From Paenibacillus amylolyticus (GTDB taxonomy: Bacteria; Bacillota; Bacilli; Paenibacillales; Paenibacillaceae): a DNA stretch of 64,000 nt. Below are positions 37,031-47,192 of the stretch, piece after piece. Both the position numbers and the translations under genes were made by a program. The notes under the pieces are model-generated. The model searched no databases and was not told the origin of the DNA. It worked only from the letters and a program-made list of their open reading frames with translations. Numbering within the stretch: the first letter of the stretch is position 1; each line of letters opens with the position of its first letter. The DNA is taken from the NCBI RefSeq assembly GCF_029689945.1, contig NZ_CP121451.1, positions 558,001 to 622,000 of the forward strand. The letters are read 5' to 3'.

Positions 37031-37519
37031 TTACAAGGTATACTCCATCCTGCTGCTGCGAACGACCAGCCCCATCTGTTCATAGAAGGCCTGCGCGCCA
37101 GCGTTGAACGTCGACACGGATAATTCCAGGCTGTCTGCCTGAAGCTCTCTGCCTAGCTCGATGAATACCTGTATGAGTTGTTTGCCCGTTCCTTGGCCCC
37201 GATGCTTGGCATCCACTACAAGTTCATGGATGTACAGCATCTTGCGATCCACCATCAACGAGTTATCTTGAATAATACTTAACTGCGCACTCCCGTAACC
37301 CAGAAGCAAGCCCGTTTCCGAAGCCTCGGCAACATACAGATAACGCTTGTCCGTTTCCAGTAGTTCGATGAACTCCTTTTCCTCCATTCTGGTCTCTAAC
37401 GCTCTATATAGATCGGGTCGTGCCTCGACATGCATCTGGTGTAGCCCATCCATCAACAATGACACGCCCGAGTAGTCCCGCAATTCTGCCTTTCTGATAT
37501 TTATCGTTCCTGTACTCAT
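37031..37519 (-). CDS. GNAT-family N-acetyltransferase
   Basis: 162-aa acetyltransferase. Acetyl-CoA loop VDAKHRGQGTGKQLIQVFIELG (the R/QxxGxG/A pattern), then ELSVSTFNAGAQAFYEQMGLVVRSSRMEYTL at the C terminus. Start ATG at 37519 (MSTGTINIRKAEL) is favoured by GAAAGAG eight bases upstream. The substrate is unknown. Confidence 0.9.
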   Translation of the reverse strand: MSTGTINIRKAELRDYSGVSLLMDGLHQMHVEARPDLYRALETRMEEKEFIELLETDKRYLYVAEASETGLLLGYGSAQLSIIQDNSLMVDRKMLYIHELVVDAKHRGQGTGKQLIQVFIELGRELQADSLELSVSTFNAGAQAFYEQMGLVVRSSRMEYTL

Positions 37520-37561
37520 TTCCATCACTCTTTCGTCTGCTGAATTTCACATTATTATACA

Positions 37562-37594
37562 ACGAAAAAGCAGATACCATCAGGGTACCTGCCT
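37562..37594 (-). terminator. Terminator of the 61-aa gene
   Basis: GCAGGTACC-CTGAT-GGTATCTGC followed by TTTTTC on the minus strand, about 45 bp after the stop. Confidence 0.8.
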
Positions 37595-37641
37595 TACTCA
37601 TTTGGTTTTTATTCCACAAAGCAAATGGTATGCGCATGTTG

Positions 37642-37827
37642 TTACTTTTTCGAAGAATCATTGCCTTCATTAAAAGCAACAGGGGATGGCTTCGCGGCCC
37701 ATTCATCCGCCTGCGGCTCAATATCCACTCCGCTTAAAATCTTCTTTTTCTCCATCAAGGAATCCCCGTCTTCATCCAGCTTGTTGCGAATTTCTGCCTC
37801 GTCCTGAGGTTGATTGTTCTGTGTCAT
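37642..37827 (-). CDS. Small acidic hypothetical protein
   Basis: 61 aa, acidic and probably disordered (MTQNNQPQDEAEIRNKLDEDGDSLMEKKK). AAAGGGAGGACTC precedes the ATG and a good terminator follows, so expression as a single-gene unit is likely. I do not recognise a family. Confidence 0.7.
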   Translation of the reverse strand: MTQNNQPQDEAEIRNKLDEDGDSLMEKKKILSGVDIEPQADEWAAKPSPVAFNEGNDSSKK

Positions 37828-37931
37828 CGTAGAGTCCTCCCTTTTTCGTATTCATGTTCATGGTGATGTTCCTTTATATAACTTACCCAATTTCTGCATT
37901 ATCATTCTCAGCGAAGGAAAGAGATCAGAGC

Positions 37932-38125
37932 TAACGAATCGCACACACCCTATTAGGGCAATTATAGGAGGACGGAAAATCTAAAGAATCTCACACACGT
38001 TATTTGACGGTTATTCATCGAAATCGACTCAAAACAGGCATTAATTCCGGCATTAGCGTGCCCACGATTCGTTAGATTTTCATACTTGCGATATCCTCAC
38101 GAATAAGACGTGCTGAGTTCGTTAG
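37932..38125. repeat. Family B 194-bp repeat, copy B3
   Basis: Begins TAACGAATCGCACACACCC and ends with the complement, GAGTTCGTTAG; an inner unit AAAGAATCTCACACACGTTATT faces GCATTAGCGTGCCCACGATTCGTTAG. Same length (194 bp) and layout as B2. No coding content. Confidence 0.8.
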
Positions 38126-38157
38126 AATGTCTTTAACGTTCCATTCACTTTGACGGT

Positions 38158-38213
38158 CAAAAAAAGGCATCCCGCTGGGTCATATATATGACCTTTCGGG
38201 ACGCCCTCTTTAA
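38158..38213 (-). terminator. Terminator of the nucleoside-transport/phosphorylase operon
   Basis: Long hairpin on the minus strand: GGCGTCCCG ... CGGGATGCC with an inner GGTCATATATATGACC palindrome, followed by TTTTTTT, about 100 bp after the phosphorylase stop. Confidence 0.85.
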
Positions 38214-38308
38214 TTGTCCACCTCACATGGACAAAATCTACTATTTGTCTTTGTAACACTAGCGAAAACTTATCCTTGAAACACAAATTCATTCTCGCCT
38301 TAGCCAGC

Positions 38309-39076
38309 CTATGCCTGATCCTTGCGCGCAAGCGCGACTAGCGCACGTAGCGCTGCATTAATCTCGCGCTCCACCGCTTGTCCAACTGCATCCGTATGCG
38401 GATCATACTCGGCAGCCAGATCACTGTCCGCGAATCCATCGATCGCAACAATGGCTCCGGCACGAGCGCCACGCAAGGTGCTGACGATGTAGAGTGCCGC
38501 AATCTCCATCTCGGCCGCAAGTGCTCCAGCCTGCTTGTACTTGCGATGCGGGATCTCTTCCACGCCTGCAAAGAACGCATCCAGCGTTACGGTGATACCC
38601 ACACCAACTTTACCCGCCGCAGTCGCAGATTCGGCATTTGCTGCGTTCCCCTGCTCACGAGCAGCTTCGAGCAACGCTTGCGTCACCCCAATGTCCGCTA
38701 CCGCCGGGAAACCATCCGGCACCAGTTGACGAGTCAACCCATCCGTACGAACGGCTGCTGTACTCACAATTACACTGCCTGCCGGATAATCAGCTGTATA
38801 TGATCCCGCTGTACCTACACGAATCAGAGTTGTCACACCCGCTCGAATCAATTCCTCGAAGCAGACGGCCGCTCCAGGTGAACCTACACCATGGCTGACC
38901 ACAGCGAGTTGTACCCCATCATACAAACCAACAAACGTGCGATACTCCCGACTGAACGCCAGTTCTCTCGCCTGCTCCAGCTTACGGGAAATCTTCTCCG
39001 CACGTGCCGGATCACCACAGACAATGGCATATGCCGGCATGTCTTCCGAATGAATCTGCAAAATAGGCATCAACAT
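38309..39076 (-). CDS. Nucleoside phosphorylase (PNP/UDP family)
   Basis: Phosphorolytic cleavage of nucleosides to base and (deoxy)ribose 1-phosphate. Family features: AYAIVCGDPARAEKIS, VVSHGVGSPGAAVCFEELI, TLIRVGTAGSYTADYPAGSVIVS and the active-site AEMEIAALYIVSTLRGARAGAIVAIDGF. About 255 aa. ATG at 39076 begins one base after the stop of the oxidoreductase gene and is preceded by AAGGAG. Location after a nucleoside ABC transporter argues for salvage. Purine versus uridine preference cannot be decided here. Confidence 0.92.
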   Translation of the reverse strand: MLMPILQIHSEDMPAYAIVCGDPARAEKISRKLEQARELAFSREYRTFVGLYDGVQLAVVSHGVGSPGAAVCFEELIRAGVTTLIRVGTAGSYTADYPAGSVIVSTAAVRTDGLTRQLVPDGFPAVADIGVTQALLEAAREQGNAANAESATAAGKVGVGITVTLDAFFAGVEEIPHRKYKQAGALAAEMEIAALYIVSTLRGARAGAIVAIDGFADSDLAAEYDPHTDAVGQAVEREINAALRALVALARKDQA

Positions 39077-39077
39077 A

Positions 39078-39748
39078 TCAATCAAACTCCTTCTTCGTCC
39101 ACTCATCCTCCGGGATCGGCAGATCTTCACCCGAGAAGCGCTGCTCCTTGAACGGATCGGCAAAATGGTGGAACCCATTCATTTCCCAGAAGCCGTTCCG
39201 ATCTTCGGTCATAAATTCCAGCCCACGCACCCACTTTGCACTCTTCCAGAAGTAGAGTTGTGGCACAACCATCCGCAGCGGAAAACCATGCTTGGGCGTT
39301 AGTGGTTCTCCGTTATATTTGAATGCAAGCAATACATCATCATGCATCAGTTCTTCGAGCGGTACATTTGTCTCATAATCATGATCCGCATGGATCATGA
39401 CGTATTTCGCTTCAGGCTTAACCCCGAGAAGCTTCACAAAATCGGAGAAGCGAATACCTTCCCATGGCGTATCGAATTTCGACCAACGGGTAACACAGTG
39501 AATATCACTCACCGTGTTCACCTGTGGCATCGCCTGCAACTCGGCCAGGGAGAACACTTTCTCCTCTTCCACTTCGCCGAATACTTTCAGGTCCCAGGTG
39601 GACAGGTCATATTCCGGCACTTCCCCTTCATGCAGAATCGGGAATTTCTCCGTCAGCATCTGTCCCGGCGGCAAGCGATCTCCATGATCATTGCCCGCTT
39701 TGGGTGCCGGGGCTTTTCCTTTTTCAAACGTTCAGCCTTGTTATGCAA
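39078..39748 (-). CDS. Sulfite-oxidase-like molybdopterin oxidoreductase (YuiH-like, frameshifted)
   Basis: Molybdopterin-binding domain protein, 223 aa repaired. Features: LSTWDLKVFGEV, the conserved cysteine in SDIHCVTRWSKFDTPWEGI (molybdenum ligand), MIHADHDYETNVPLEELMHDDVLLAFKYNGEPLTPKHGFPLRMVVPQLYFWKSAKWVRGLEFM. The N terminus is broken by one missing A in the A5 run (T5 at 39720-39724): TTG at 39748 after AAGGAGG reads LHNKAERLKK, then GKAPAPKAGNDHGDRLPPGQM. No signal peptide or haem domain. It is set between nupQ and the phosphorylase with overlapping or short gaps, an unexpected neighbour for this family. Confidence 0.88.
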
Positions 39749-39794
39749 GTGGAATTCCTCCTTCTTTTGCTGCCTCTACATCGGCATTCAGGAA

Positions 39795-40717
39795 TTAACG
39801 CGAGCTTCCGCCCGCTTTCAGTGCATCCTGTGCATAGGTACGGTCTTTGAAAAAGAACATGGCGACCAGCGTCACAATATACGGCAGCATCAACGTGAAA
39901 TGCGTTGGTAAGGAGAAGCCTTGCAGACGAATACTCAAGGCTTCCATGAAGCCGAACAGCACACTGGAGCCCATGACGCCCAGCGGATTTGCTTGTCCCA
40001 GCATCGTTGCAACCAGTGCGATAAAACCACGACCAGCGGTCATTCCTTCGGTGAACATCGTCACCTGACCGAGCGACAACTGAGCGCCAGCCAGAGCACA
40101 CAACACACCGCACATCAGAACGGCACCATACTGGATGCCTCGTACCTTGATTCCGATGCTCTGTGCTGCAATCGGGTTCTCCCCGACGGAGCGCAGGCGG
40201 AAGCCAGATACACTTTTGAACAGATAAAATTGCAGTCCAATCACGAGCACAATGCCGAGGTAGACCAGGGGACTATGTCCCGATAATACATCGCCCACCC
40301 ATGGAATGTCTTTGATCAGCGGAATATCCCACTTGGGAAGTCCAACCATGTCTTTGTCGTAGTATGCACCTTTTACATCAAAAATCGCACGCAGTGCAAA
40401 GGTCGTCACCCCGCAGCCAGGAAGTTGAGCGAGATCCCGACCACGATGGCGTTGGCCTTGAGATTAATACTTATAAAGGCAAATAGCGCCGAGAACAACA
40501 TGACAATAATAATGGAAAAGAGTACAGCCAACAGCACATTGCCAAACAGATAATTACCTACAATGGCGGAGAACGCACCAATCAAAACCAGTCCTTCCAG
40601 ACCCACGTTGAACAGACCGACACGGGAACATAAAGCCCCACCGAGCGCTGCAAGCAGGATTGGAGTCATGATCCGCAAGGTTGAGCCAAACATGGCTGCA
40701 TCAAACAGTTGTTGCAT
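39795..40717 (-). CDS. nupQ: Nucleoside ABC transporter permease NupQ-like (frameshifted)
   Basis: Permease of the BPD_transp_2 family with about eight helices. Conserved GGALCSRVGLFNVGLEGLVLIGAF, AIVVGISLNFLAAG and VGENPIAAQSIGIKV (the ATPase-contact region), then GAQLSLGQVTMFTEGMTAGRGFIALVA. One G is missing from G4 at 40409-40412, where FLAAG should continue VTTFALRAIFD. About 307 aa repaired. It overlaps nupP by 17 bases. B. subtilis NupOPQ imports guanosine and other nucleosides. Confidence 0.93.
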
Positions 40718-41766
40718 TGGACTTTTTCTCCTTTCTCCGCTTCAGGAATGAATAACCGATCTGAGCTGATACAAATAACGTCAATACCGCCTGGATGACA
40801 CTGCCGACTTCGAGCGGCACATCCGTATTCCGTTCCATCCCCATGGCACCTGTCTGTAACGCAGCCAGCAAAATGGCTGCTACAGCTGTACCGAGTGGAT
40901 GCGAGCGGGCAAGCAGCGTGGCCATAATGCCGCTCCAGGCGTAACTTGCCGATGACAATGAGCCATCAAGGAAACGGTACTGTGTACCGAGTACTTCCCC
41001 GCACCTGCCAGTCCAGCAAGTCCGCCACTGATGACCATGGACAGCATCATCATGCGAATGCGGCGAACACCGCCGTAGGTTGCAAAGGACGGATTGCTGC
41101 CGAGCATGCGAATCTCGTAACCGGTCACCGTTTTATGTGTGAACCAGTAGATCAGAATAGCCGCTACAATGGCAATAATGAATCCTGCATGCAGTCCCAT
41201 GCCCTGGAACAACTTCGGCAACCAGATACTCTGATCAATCATGGGTGTCTGAGCCATCGCTGCAGATCCAGTCCGATCCTTGAATGGATAGGAGACCATG
41301 TATCCGCCAAAATAAATAGCGATATAGTTAAGTAGTAAGGTTGTAATCAACAAGTTCATGCCGAAACGAGCATCCAGCCAACCTGCAAACAGAGACCAGA
41401 TTCCCCGGCTACAATACCTGCTACTATGGCAGCAATACATACAAACCAGCCTGGGCCTGGCAGATAAAGCGCCGTGAGCGCGGCGCTGAGCCCGCCAAGA
41501 ATCATCTGGCCTTCCGCTCCCATATTGAAAAATCCGGCACGGAATGCCAATGCTACACCAAGTCCCGCCAAGATGATTGGTGTGGAACGAGCCAGCGTAT
41601 TGGTGAAGAAGTAGAAGTTGCCGAAGGCTCCTTTCCACATCTCCGCATACGTGTCCACCACATTACCGCCAACGATCAGAATCGCCACAGCCCCTGCAAT
41701 CAGACCGATGAATACGGCAAGCAGCGGCTGTACGAGTCCGCGAAGTGTTTCTTTTACCCGATTCAT
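40701..41766 (-). CDS. nupP: Nucleoside ABC transporter permease NupP-like (frameshifted twice)
   Basis: Companion permease of the BPD_transp_2 family. Starts MNRVKETLRGLVQPLLAVFIGLIAG; LGVALAFRAGFFNMGAEGQMILGGL and MLGSNPSFATYGGVRRIRMMMLSMVISGGLAGLAGAGE are the family landmarks. Two breaks, each one G short in G4: 41403-41406 (GIVAGGIWSLFAGWLD expected) and 40997-41000 (AGEVLGTQYRFLDGS expected). About 355 aa repaired. It starts in a four-base overlap with nupO. Confidence 0.93.
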
Positions 41767-43260
41767 ATCCGCTCTTTCCCTCCTGCCATTAACAAACTGA
41801 TCTGTTCCTCCGTCGCTTCCTCTGCTCTCAGTTCTCCGGCAATTTCGCCTTCATACATGACAATAATGCGATCCGATAATTGCAAAATCTCCGACAACTC
41901 TGATGAAATGAGCAGAATACCCGCACCCTCACTACGTTTGCGCAGCAATTCCGCATGAATCGTCTCCATCGCTCCGATATCCACACCACGAGTAGGTTCG
42001 GCTGCAATCAGAAACGGTGTATCCTGTGCAAATTCACGGGCTGCAATCAGCTTCTGCAAGTTTCCTCCGGACAAAAACTGTGCCTTGGTTTCCGCAGAAC
42101 CTGTCTTGATGCTGAACTGTTTGATCCAGCTCTCTACCATTGTTCTTGCTGCTTTCGCTTTGATAATGCCGCGCGACTGCAAGCGATGATGATGTCCCAT
42201 CAGTCCGTTCTCCCGAACACTCGCATCCTTGGCCGCTCCCCACATGTAACGATCTTCCGGGATATGGGCAAGTCCATGTTCCCTTATGCGCCGTACAGGC
42301 CAATTGGTTGTATCCTGCCCGGAGAGCACAACCCGGCCACTGTCCGCCTTACGAAGTCCCGCAATCACTTGAATTAATTCAGACTGGCCGTTACCCGAGA
42401 TACCGGCTATGCCAACAACCTCGCCTTTACGTACCTCCATGTGGATCTCCTTGAGCGCCGAACGATCCTTGGCCCCGGACAGATTAACCCCTTCCACCTG
42501 AAGTACGGCTTCAGCTGGAACCGATGGTTGCTTGTCCATACGCACAAGTTCACGACCAACCATGAGACGGGACAATTCCTCCACATGTGTATCCTTGGCT
42601 TCGAGCGTGCCTGTCACCTGACCATCCCGAAGCACCGTGATTCGGTCAGCGACATCCATGACTTCTTGCAGCTTATGGGTGATTAGTACGAAGGTTTTGC
42701 CCAGCTTCGCGAGTGATTTCATGTTCGCGAGCAGTTCTTTTACTTCGAGCGGTGTGAGTACCGCCGAAGGTTCATCCAAGATAATGATGTCTGCGCCCTG
42801 ATGCAGCACCTTGAGTATTTCAACACGCTGCTGCATGCCCAGTGGGCACTCGGACACTTTTTTCCACGGGTCCACCGGCATGCCATATTGTCTGCCAAGC
42901 TCGTTCACCTGGGCGGCTCCTTTTGCGGTCAAATGTACCTGCTCTAGCCGGTTCGCGCCCGATCACGATGTTCTCCGCCACCGTAAAGGAAGGGAACAGC
43001 ATGAAATGCTGATGCACCATACCGATGCCACTTGCCATCGCCTGGGACGGCGTAGCGAAGCTAACCTCGCGTCCACGGACTTTAATTGTGCCTGACGTAG
43101 GCTGTTCCATACCGTACAGCATACGCATCAAGGTTGTTTTACCGGCTCCGTTCTCACCTACAAGAGCATGAATCTCTCCCTCACGCAGATTAAAACGGAT
43201 GTCACGGTTAGCGGTGAAGCCGCCGTATTTCTTCGTAATGTGCTCCATCTCCAACAGCAT
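41763..43260 (-). CDS. nupO: Nucleoside ABC transporter ATPase NupO-like (frameshifted)
   Basis: Double ABC ATPase. First domain: Walker A VGENGAGKTTLMRML, VHQHFMLFPSFTVAENI, degenerate signature CPLGMQQRVEIL, Walker B IIILDEPSAVLTP. Second domain: IAGISGNGQSELIQVIAGL, signature LSGGNLQKLIAAREF, FLIAAEPTRGVDIG. The frame changes at the TTTT of 42921-42924 (DRK then GAAQVNELGRQYGM): one extra or two missing bases, unlike the usual single deletion. About 500 aa repaired. A family A repeat and the BMP terminator separate it from the binding-protein gene. Confidence 0.93.
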
Positions 43261-43280
43261 AACTCGCGTTCGCTCCTCTC

Positions 43281-43499
43281 AGTTCAACTTAAATGGTTAC
43301 ACTCGCCACTACGATGACAGAACAACCTTCCGATCGCTGTTATCCCCAGATTTTTTGATTCCCTTTTATCAAGGGGAAAATCCGGGGATAAAGGCGAGGT
43401 GTATGCTTCCGAAGTAGCTTTCTTTCAGAAAGCTTTTAGCTTAGCTTCTTCAGGTTATTTCTGCCCTCTTCGTTATCGTGTAAACGATAAGTTGAACAT
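43281..43499. mobile_element. MITE-like family A, copy A7
   Basis: 219 bp between the BMP lipoprotein gene and nupO. Ends GTTCAACTTAAATGGTTACAC and the complement of GTTCAACTTATCGTTTACAC. Core as in copy A4, including the extra hairpin AGCTTTCTTTCAGAAAGCTT. No coding content. Confidence 0.85.
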
Positions 43500-43519
43500 A
43501 TACTGGTCATTTAATAGCA

Positions 43520-43550
43520 GCAAAACCGGCTGCCTGATGGGCAGCCGGCT
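43520..43550 (-). terminator. Terminator of the BMP lipoprotein gene
   Basis: CCGGCTGCC-CATCA-GGCAGCCGG followed by TTTT on the minus strand, about 45 bp after the stop. It should set binding-protein levels above those of nupOPQ. Confidence 0.85.
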
Positions 43551-43591
43551 GATCATTTCCATCACTCATTCGTTGAAAAGAACATTCAAAA

Positions 43592-44622
43592 CTATTGTTG
43601 CAATGGATCTTTGACTACAATTTTGCCGGATACGATATCATCTTTGATGGCTTTAACTTTGTCGATTACTTCTTGTCCAACAAAAGCATTCAACGGTGAT
43701 TCGCTATCACGTGTAACGTAAGTCAGGCCCACACCGTCTTCTTTCAAGCCGTAGTTCACTGCACCTGCTTTGAAGTTGCCTTCTACAAAATCTTTCACAG
43801 TCTCATAAGCAACCGTATCGGTTGATTTCAATTGAGACAATACGATATGTTCCGGGTCTTCAACCGTACGGTCCGTATCCTGACCTGAAGTGTAGAAGCC
43901 TTTTCTTTCGCTGCTTCGAACACGCCAAGATCACCTACAGCGGATGCGCCAGCGATGAAGTCCGCACCTTTGCCGAATTGTACCAATGCCAATTCTTTCG
44001 CTTTGGCCGGGTCATTAAATCCACCTACATAGTTCACGAGGAATTCTGCATCCGGATTCACGGATTCCAATCCCGCTTTGAAACCTTCAGTATATTTCTT
44101 GATCAATGGTACATCCATTGCTGCGATCATGCCGACTTTGTCTGTTTTCGTGGACAATCCAGCAGCTGCACCAAGCAGGTACGCCCCTTCATATTCACGG
44201 AAACCAACGCTACGAACGTTAGGCAGATCCACGGTTGTATCCACAATCGCAAAGGACTTGTCCGGATTTTCTGCTGCGACTTTCTTCAATGCATCTTCTG
44301 CCTGGAAAGTGGCTGTAATAATCAGATCATAATTCTCGGCAACCGCAGCACGCAGATTTTGTTCAAATGCTGCCGGATCTGTCGATTCAATTGTCTTGGT
44401 ATCTACTTTGAATTCTTCGCCTGCTTTTTTGAAGCCTTCATCCATCTGTACAAAGAAAGGGTTAACCCCTATTTTTTCGGGAAGTACGAGGGCCATCCGA
44501 AGAGATTTCTCCGAATCACTGCCTTGGGCGGATTGTTCGTCTTTGGAAGCCGAATTCCCACAAGCTGCCAACAAAATAGCCAACATGATGATCGATAAGA
44601 CGAACGATAAACCTCTTTTCAT
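43592..44622 (-). CDS. BMP-family nucleoside-binding lipoprotein (frameshifted)
   Basis: PnrA/BMP substrate-binding protein, the likely receptor for NupOPQ (B. subtilis NupN equivalent). Signal peptide with lipobox AILLAAC, then MALVLPEKIGVNPFFVQMDEGFKKAG, DLIITATFQAEDALKKVA, DTTVDLPNVRSVGFREYEGAYLLGAAAG and GGFNDPAKAKELALVQFGKGADFIAGAS. One G is missing at 43899-43900, where AAKEKG should continue FYTSGQDTDRTVEDPEHIVLSQ. About 343 aa repaired. Start ATG at 44622 follows AAAAGGGG. Confidence 0.92.
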
Positions 44623-44896
44623 TTTGAAAATACCCCTTTTCAACATTCTTTTTCTTATCCTAGCGGATACTGTCGATCCTTGTCAATAAATCTTTGAGCG
44701 TATACACTCAAATAGAATATATTTGACAAATTGCTTTCTACCAAGCTTTGGAAACCGCTCTGTATCAAGCTTTTTTCGTTGACATCCAGCGCGTCTCCGT
44801 GCTAAAGTCAATCCAATTATTCTATTCTGATAGGATTTGTCAGAATTATAACCGAAAGCTGATCATTTTCCAACCCATTTTAAGGAGGCTATTCAT

Positions 44897-46319
44897 TTGA
44901 AAAAAATCACCCAGATCACGTTGGCGGCCCTGCTCGCCGCTCCGGTAACACTTGGCAGCCTAAGCTTGCCCGTTTCTGCTTCTGCTGCATCTGCAACGCC
45001 AGCCAAACCAACCACTTCACAAAGTGTCAAAGGACCGATAGCTCAGGCTCCAGTTGCTTATACGGAAAGCGCAGCGGATTTTGCTCAATTCTTGCAAGCG
45101 AAATACAACATTCAATTGCCGCAACAGATTACCAAAGGTGATTTTATTCAAGCCATTGCAGCCATCACGGAGGCATCTCAAGCAGGTGACAGTGAAACCA
45201 AAGCTCCTGCCTTTACTGATCTGTCCTCTGGTGATTCTTCATATGATGCTGCGGTATCCTTATATCATAATGGAGTGCTTACGGGCACAGAAGTACGTGC
45301 CAAGGATCAGCTGAGCACTTATGCCTGCCGTCTTCATCGCAGTAAAAGCAGCCGGATTCAAGGAGCTTGCTTATACATATCCCGCAGAGAAAACGGCCAA
45401 AGCACTTGCCAAGGTTGGCATTAGCCCGAACCGTGTTCAGGGACAAGCCGCACAGGAACTGGCTGCAGCGATTGATACAGGCCTGATTCCCGAAAGCTTG
45501 TACCCCGCTCTCCTTAAGGGTGGCGTAGCAAGTAAAGAATTTGCGAACACTTTGCTCGGACGGGTGCTGGTCAGTCAAGGGAAATACAAACATGAGATTG
45601 GGCGTTCCGGCGATGCGGACATCTATTCCAAACTGTATGCTGCATATCGCACAGCGGATCTGATTGAATCACCTGAGCTGAAAAAAATTGTGGATCAGGC
45701 TCTGCGAGATGATCTTGTCACAGGTTACAATCTGAAGGATAGCCGCTTCGACTCCAACTTTATCGATGAACTGACACTTACCTACGGCCACGATAATATC
45801 CAACATGCTGTACAGCTGGTTGGTTTACTGCGTAGCGAGGGCATTGACGCCGATGTACAATTCCAGCCGAAGACATCTGCCTTCATTTATTTGAAGGAAT
45901 GGGGCGAGCCGAAGGAAACGCCAGACTATAAAGTGACACAGATCGAGAACGGCAACTACATTGCTTCTGCGAAGGAGTATGATATTCAGTTCGAGTTCAA
46001 CAATGTGGCAGACAAAGTTCGCTTCAATGATATTGTTCTCAAATATGCCAAGAAGAACAGTGACAGTACTTCGCCATTGATTCTCAGTTCCTGGTGGCAA
46101 CCGCTGTATTACTCACCAACGGCATTGGCCAACTATCCGGTCATTTCCAATAATAAGATCGCACTTGGCAATTATTATGCCCAGTCCTTCTCTCTCAAAG
46201 AAAATGCCAAAGCTATTCGGGAAGGTTTCCTGAAACTCGCTCCTGATGCGGACATTACAACATATGACTTCTGGGTGGACCAGCCTTTCTTCAACTATCT
46301 GAACGGTGGTTCCGAATAA
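44897..46319 (+). CDS. Secreted protein with SLH-like segment (frameshifted)
   Basis: Exported protein; signal peptide about 1-30 (KKITQITLAALLAAPVTLGSLSLPVSASA). The N-terminal third contains an S-layer-homology-like module: FTDLSSGDSSYDAAVSLYHNGVLTGTEVRAKDQLSTYAAVFIAVKAAGF. The frame changes near 45320, inside that module, by one extra or two missing bases. The C-terminal about 250 residues (TYGHDNIQHAVQLVGLLRSEGIDADVQFQPK ... YDFWVDQPFFNYLNGGSE) match no family I know. About 474 aa in all. AAGGAGG precedes TTG at 44897, and a good terminator follows. Confidence 0.8.
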
Positions 46320-46370
46320 AATAAGTTCCATCTTCAACGGAATTAAAGCTTATATTTTGTCATGATAAAC

Positions 46371-46430
46371 AACCGTCTTTACCGAATTTCACAGGGATTT
46401 CGACCCCTTGGTTCGTAAAGACGGTTTTTT
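46371..46430 (+). terminator. Terminator of the SLH-like gene
   Basis: AACCGTCTTTACCGAA and TTCGTAAAGACGGTT form a long stem followed by TTTTTT. Confidence 0.85.
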
Positions 46431-46561
46431 GTGCAGCATTTTGCAAATTTCTTCTAAAAAATCATTTTTCTCATGCAGGAATTACCAATATCAGGTCGAA
46501 TCCTTTATGTACACAAACACGCAATCCTATTTGCACATCTCCGCACGAACAGGAGTTAATC

Positions 46562-47152
46562 ATGGTATACGACGGTATTCTTCTCGGCTTAATCGTTGGA
46601 TTTTTTCGGGGCGGGTTGCGGCATGGCCTCAACCAGTTTGCAACACTCAAGTTGAGAAGCGGCTGGATTTTTCCTGTATTGCTGCTATTCCAGTTCTTTA
46701 TTTTCTATCTGCAGGAACGATTCGAATGGGTGGCATCCATTAATGGATATCTCTTTGCTGCTGTCTACATTACAGGGCTTGCTTTTCTGTGGCTCAACAG
46801 ACACCATACCGGTTTCATGCTCATCTGGATTGGTGTATTTCTCAATTTTGCTGTAATGGCTGTCAATGGTGGGCGCATGCCTGTTTCTGTTGAAGCTTCT
46901 GCTGTGTTGGGGCCCTACTATGTAGACATGCTCCGGGAAGGCGGCGCCGTATCGAAGCATTTTATGATGGATGCGTCTACACGTTTGCCCTTTCTCGGTG
47001 ATATCATCCCACTCTCCAGCCCTTATCCACGGACTCAAGTCATCAGCATCGGTGATGTGGTCATGAACGTCGGCATATTCCTTTTTATCCAGTACATGAT
47101 GGTGAATCGGGACAAAAAGGCTGTGCAACCTGCCAAAACTCATCAGGCTTGA
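46562..47152 (+). CDS. DUF5317 membrane protein
   Basis: 196-aa integral membrane protein. About five helices; conserved-looking VNGGRMPVSVEA and LGDIIPLSSPYPRTQVISIGDVVMNVGIFLFIQYMM segments mark the DUF5317 family. An ATG at 46562 is used. It is followed after 40 bp by a gene for a 34-aa membrane peptide that is probably in the same operon. Function unknown. Confidence 0.85.
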   Translation: MVYDGILLGLIVGFFRGGLRHGLNQFATLKLRSGWIFPVLLLFQFFIFYLQERFEWVASINGYLFAAVYITGLAFLWLNRHHTGFMLIWIGVFLNFAVMAVNGGRMPVSVEASAVLGPYYVDMLREGGAVSKHFMMDASTRLPFLGDIIPLSSPYPRTQVISIGDVVMNVGIFLFIQYMMVNRDKKAVQPAKTHQA

Positions 47153-47192
47153 TGAGAATCAGGGCAGACTCCAAGGAAGGGAGGTCTTCTCC

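Noticed and set aside
37404..37721. 105-aa minus-strand ORF overlapping the GNAT and 61-aa genes
   Set aside because: It overlaps two better-supported genes and a terminator hairpin, and has no family resemblance.
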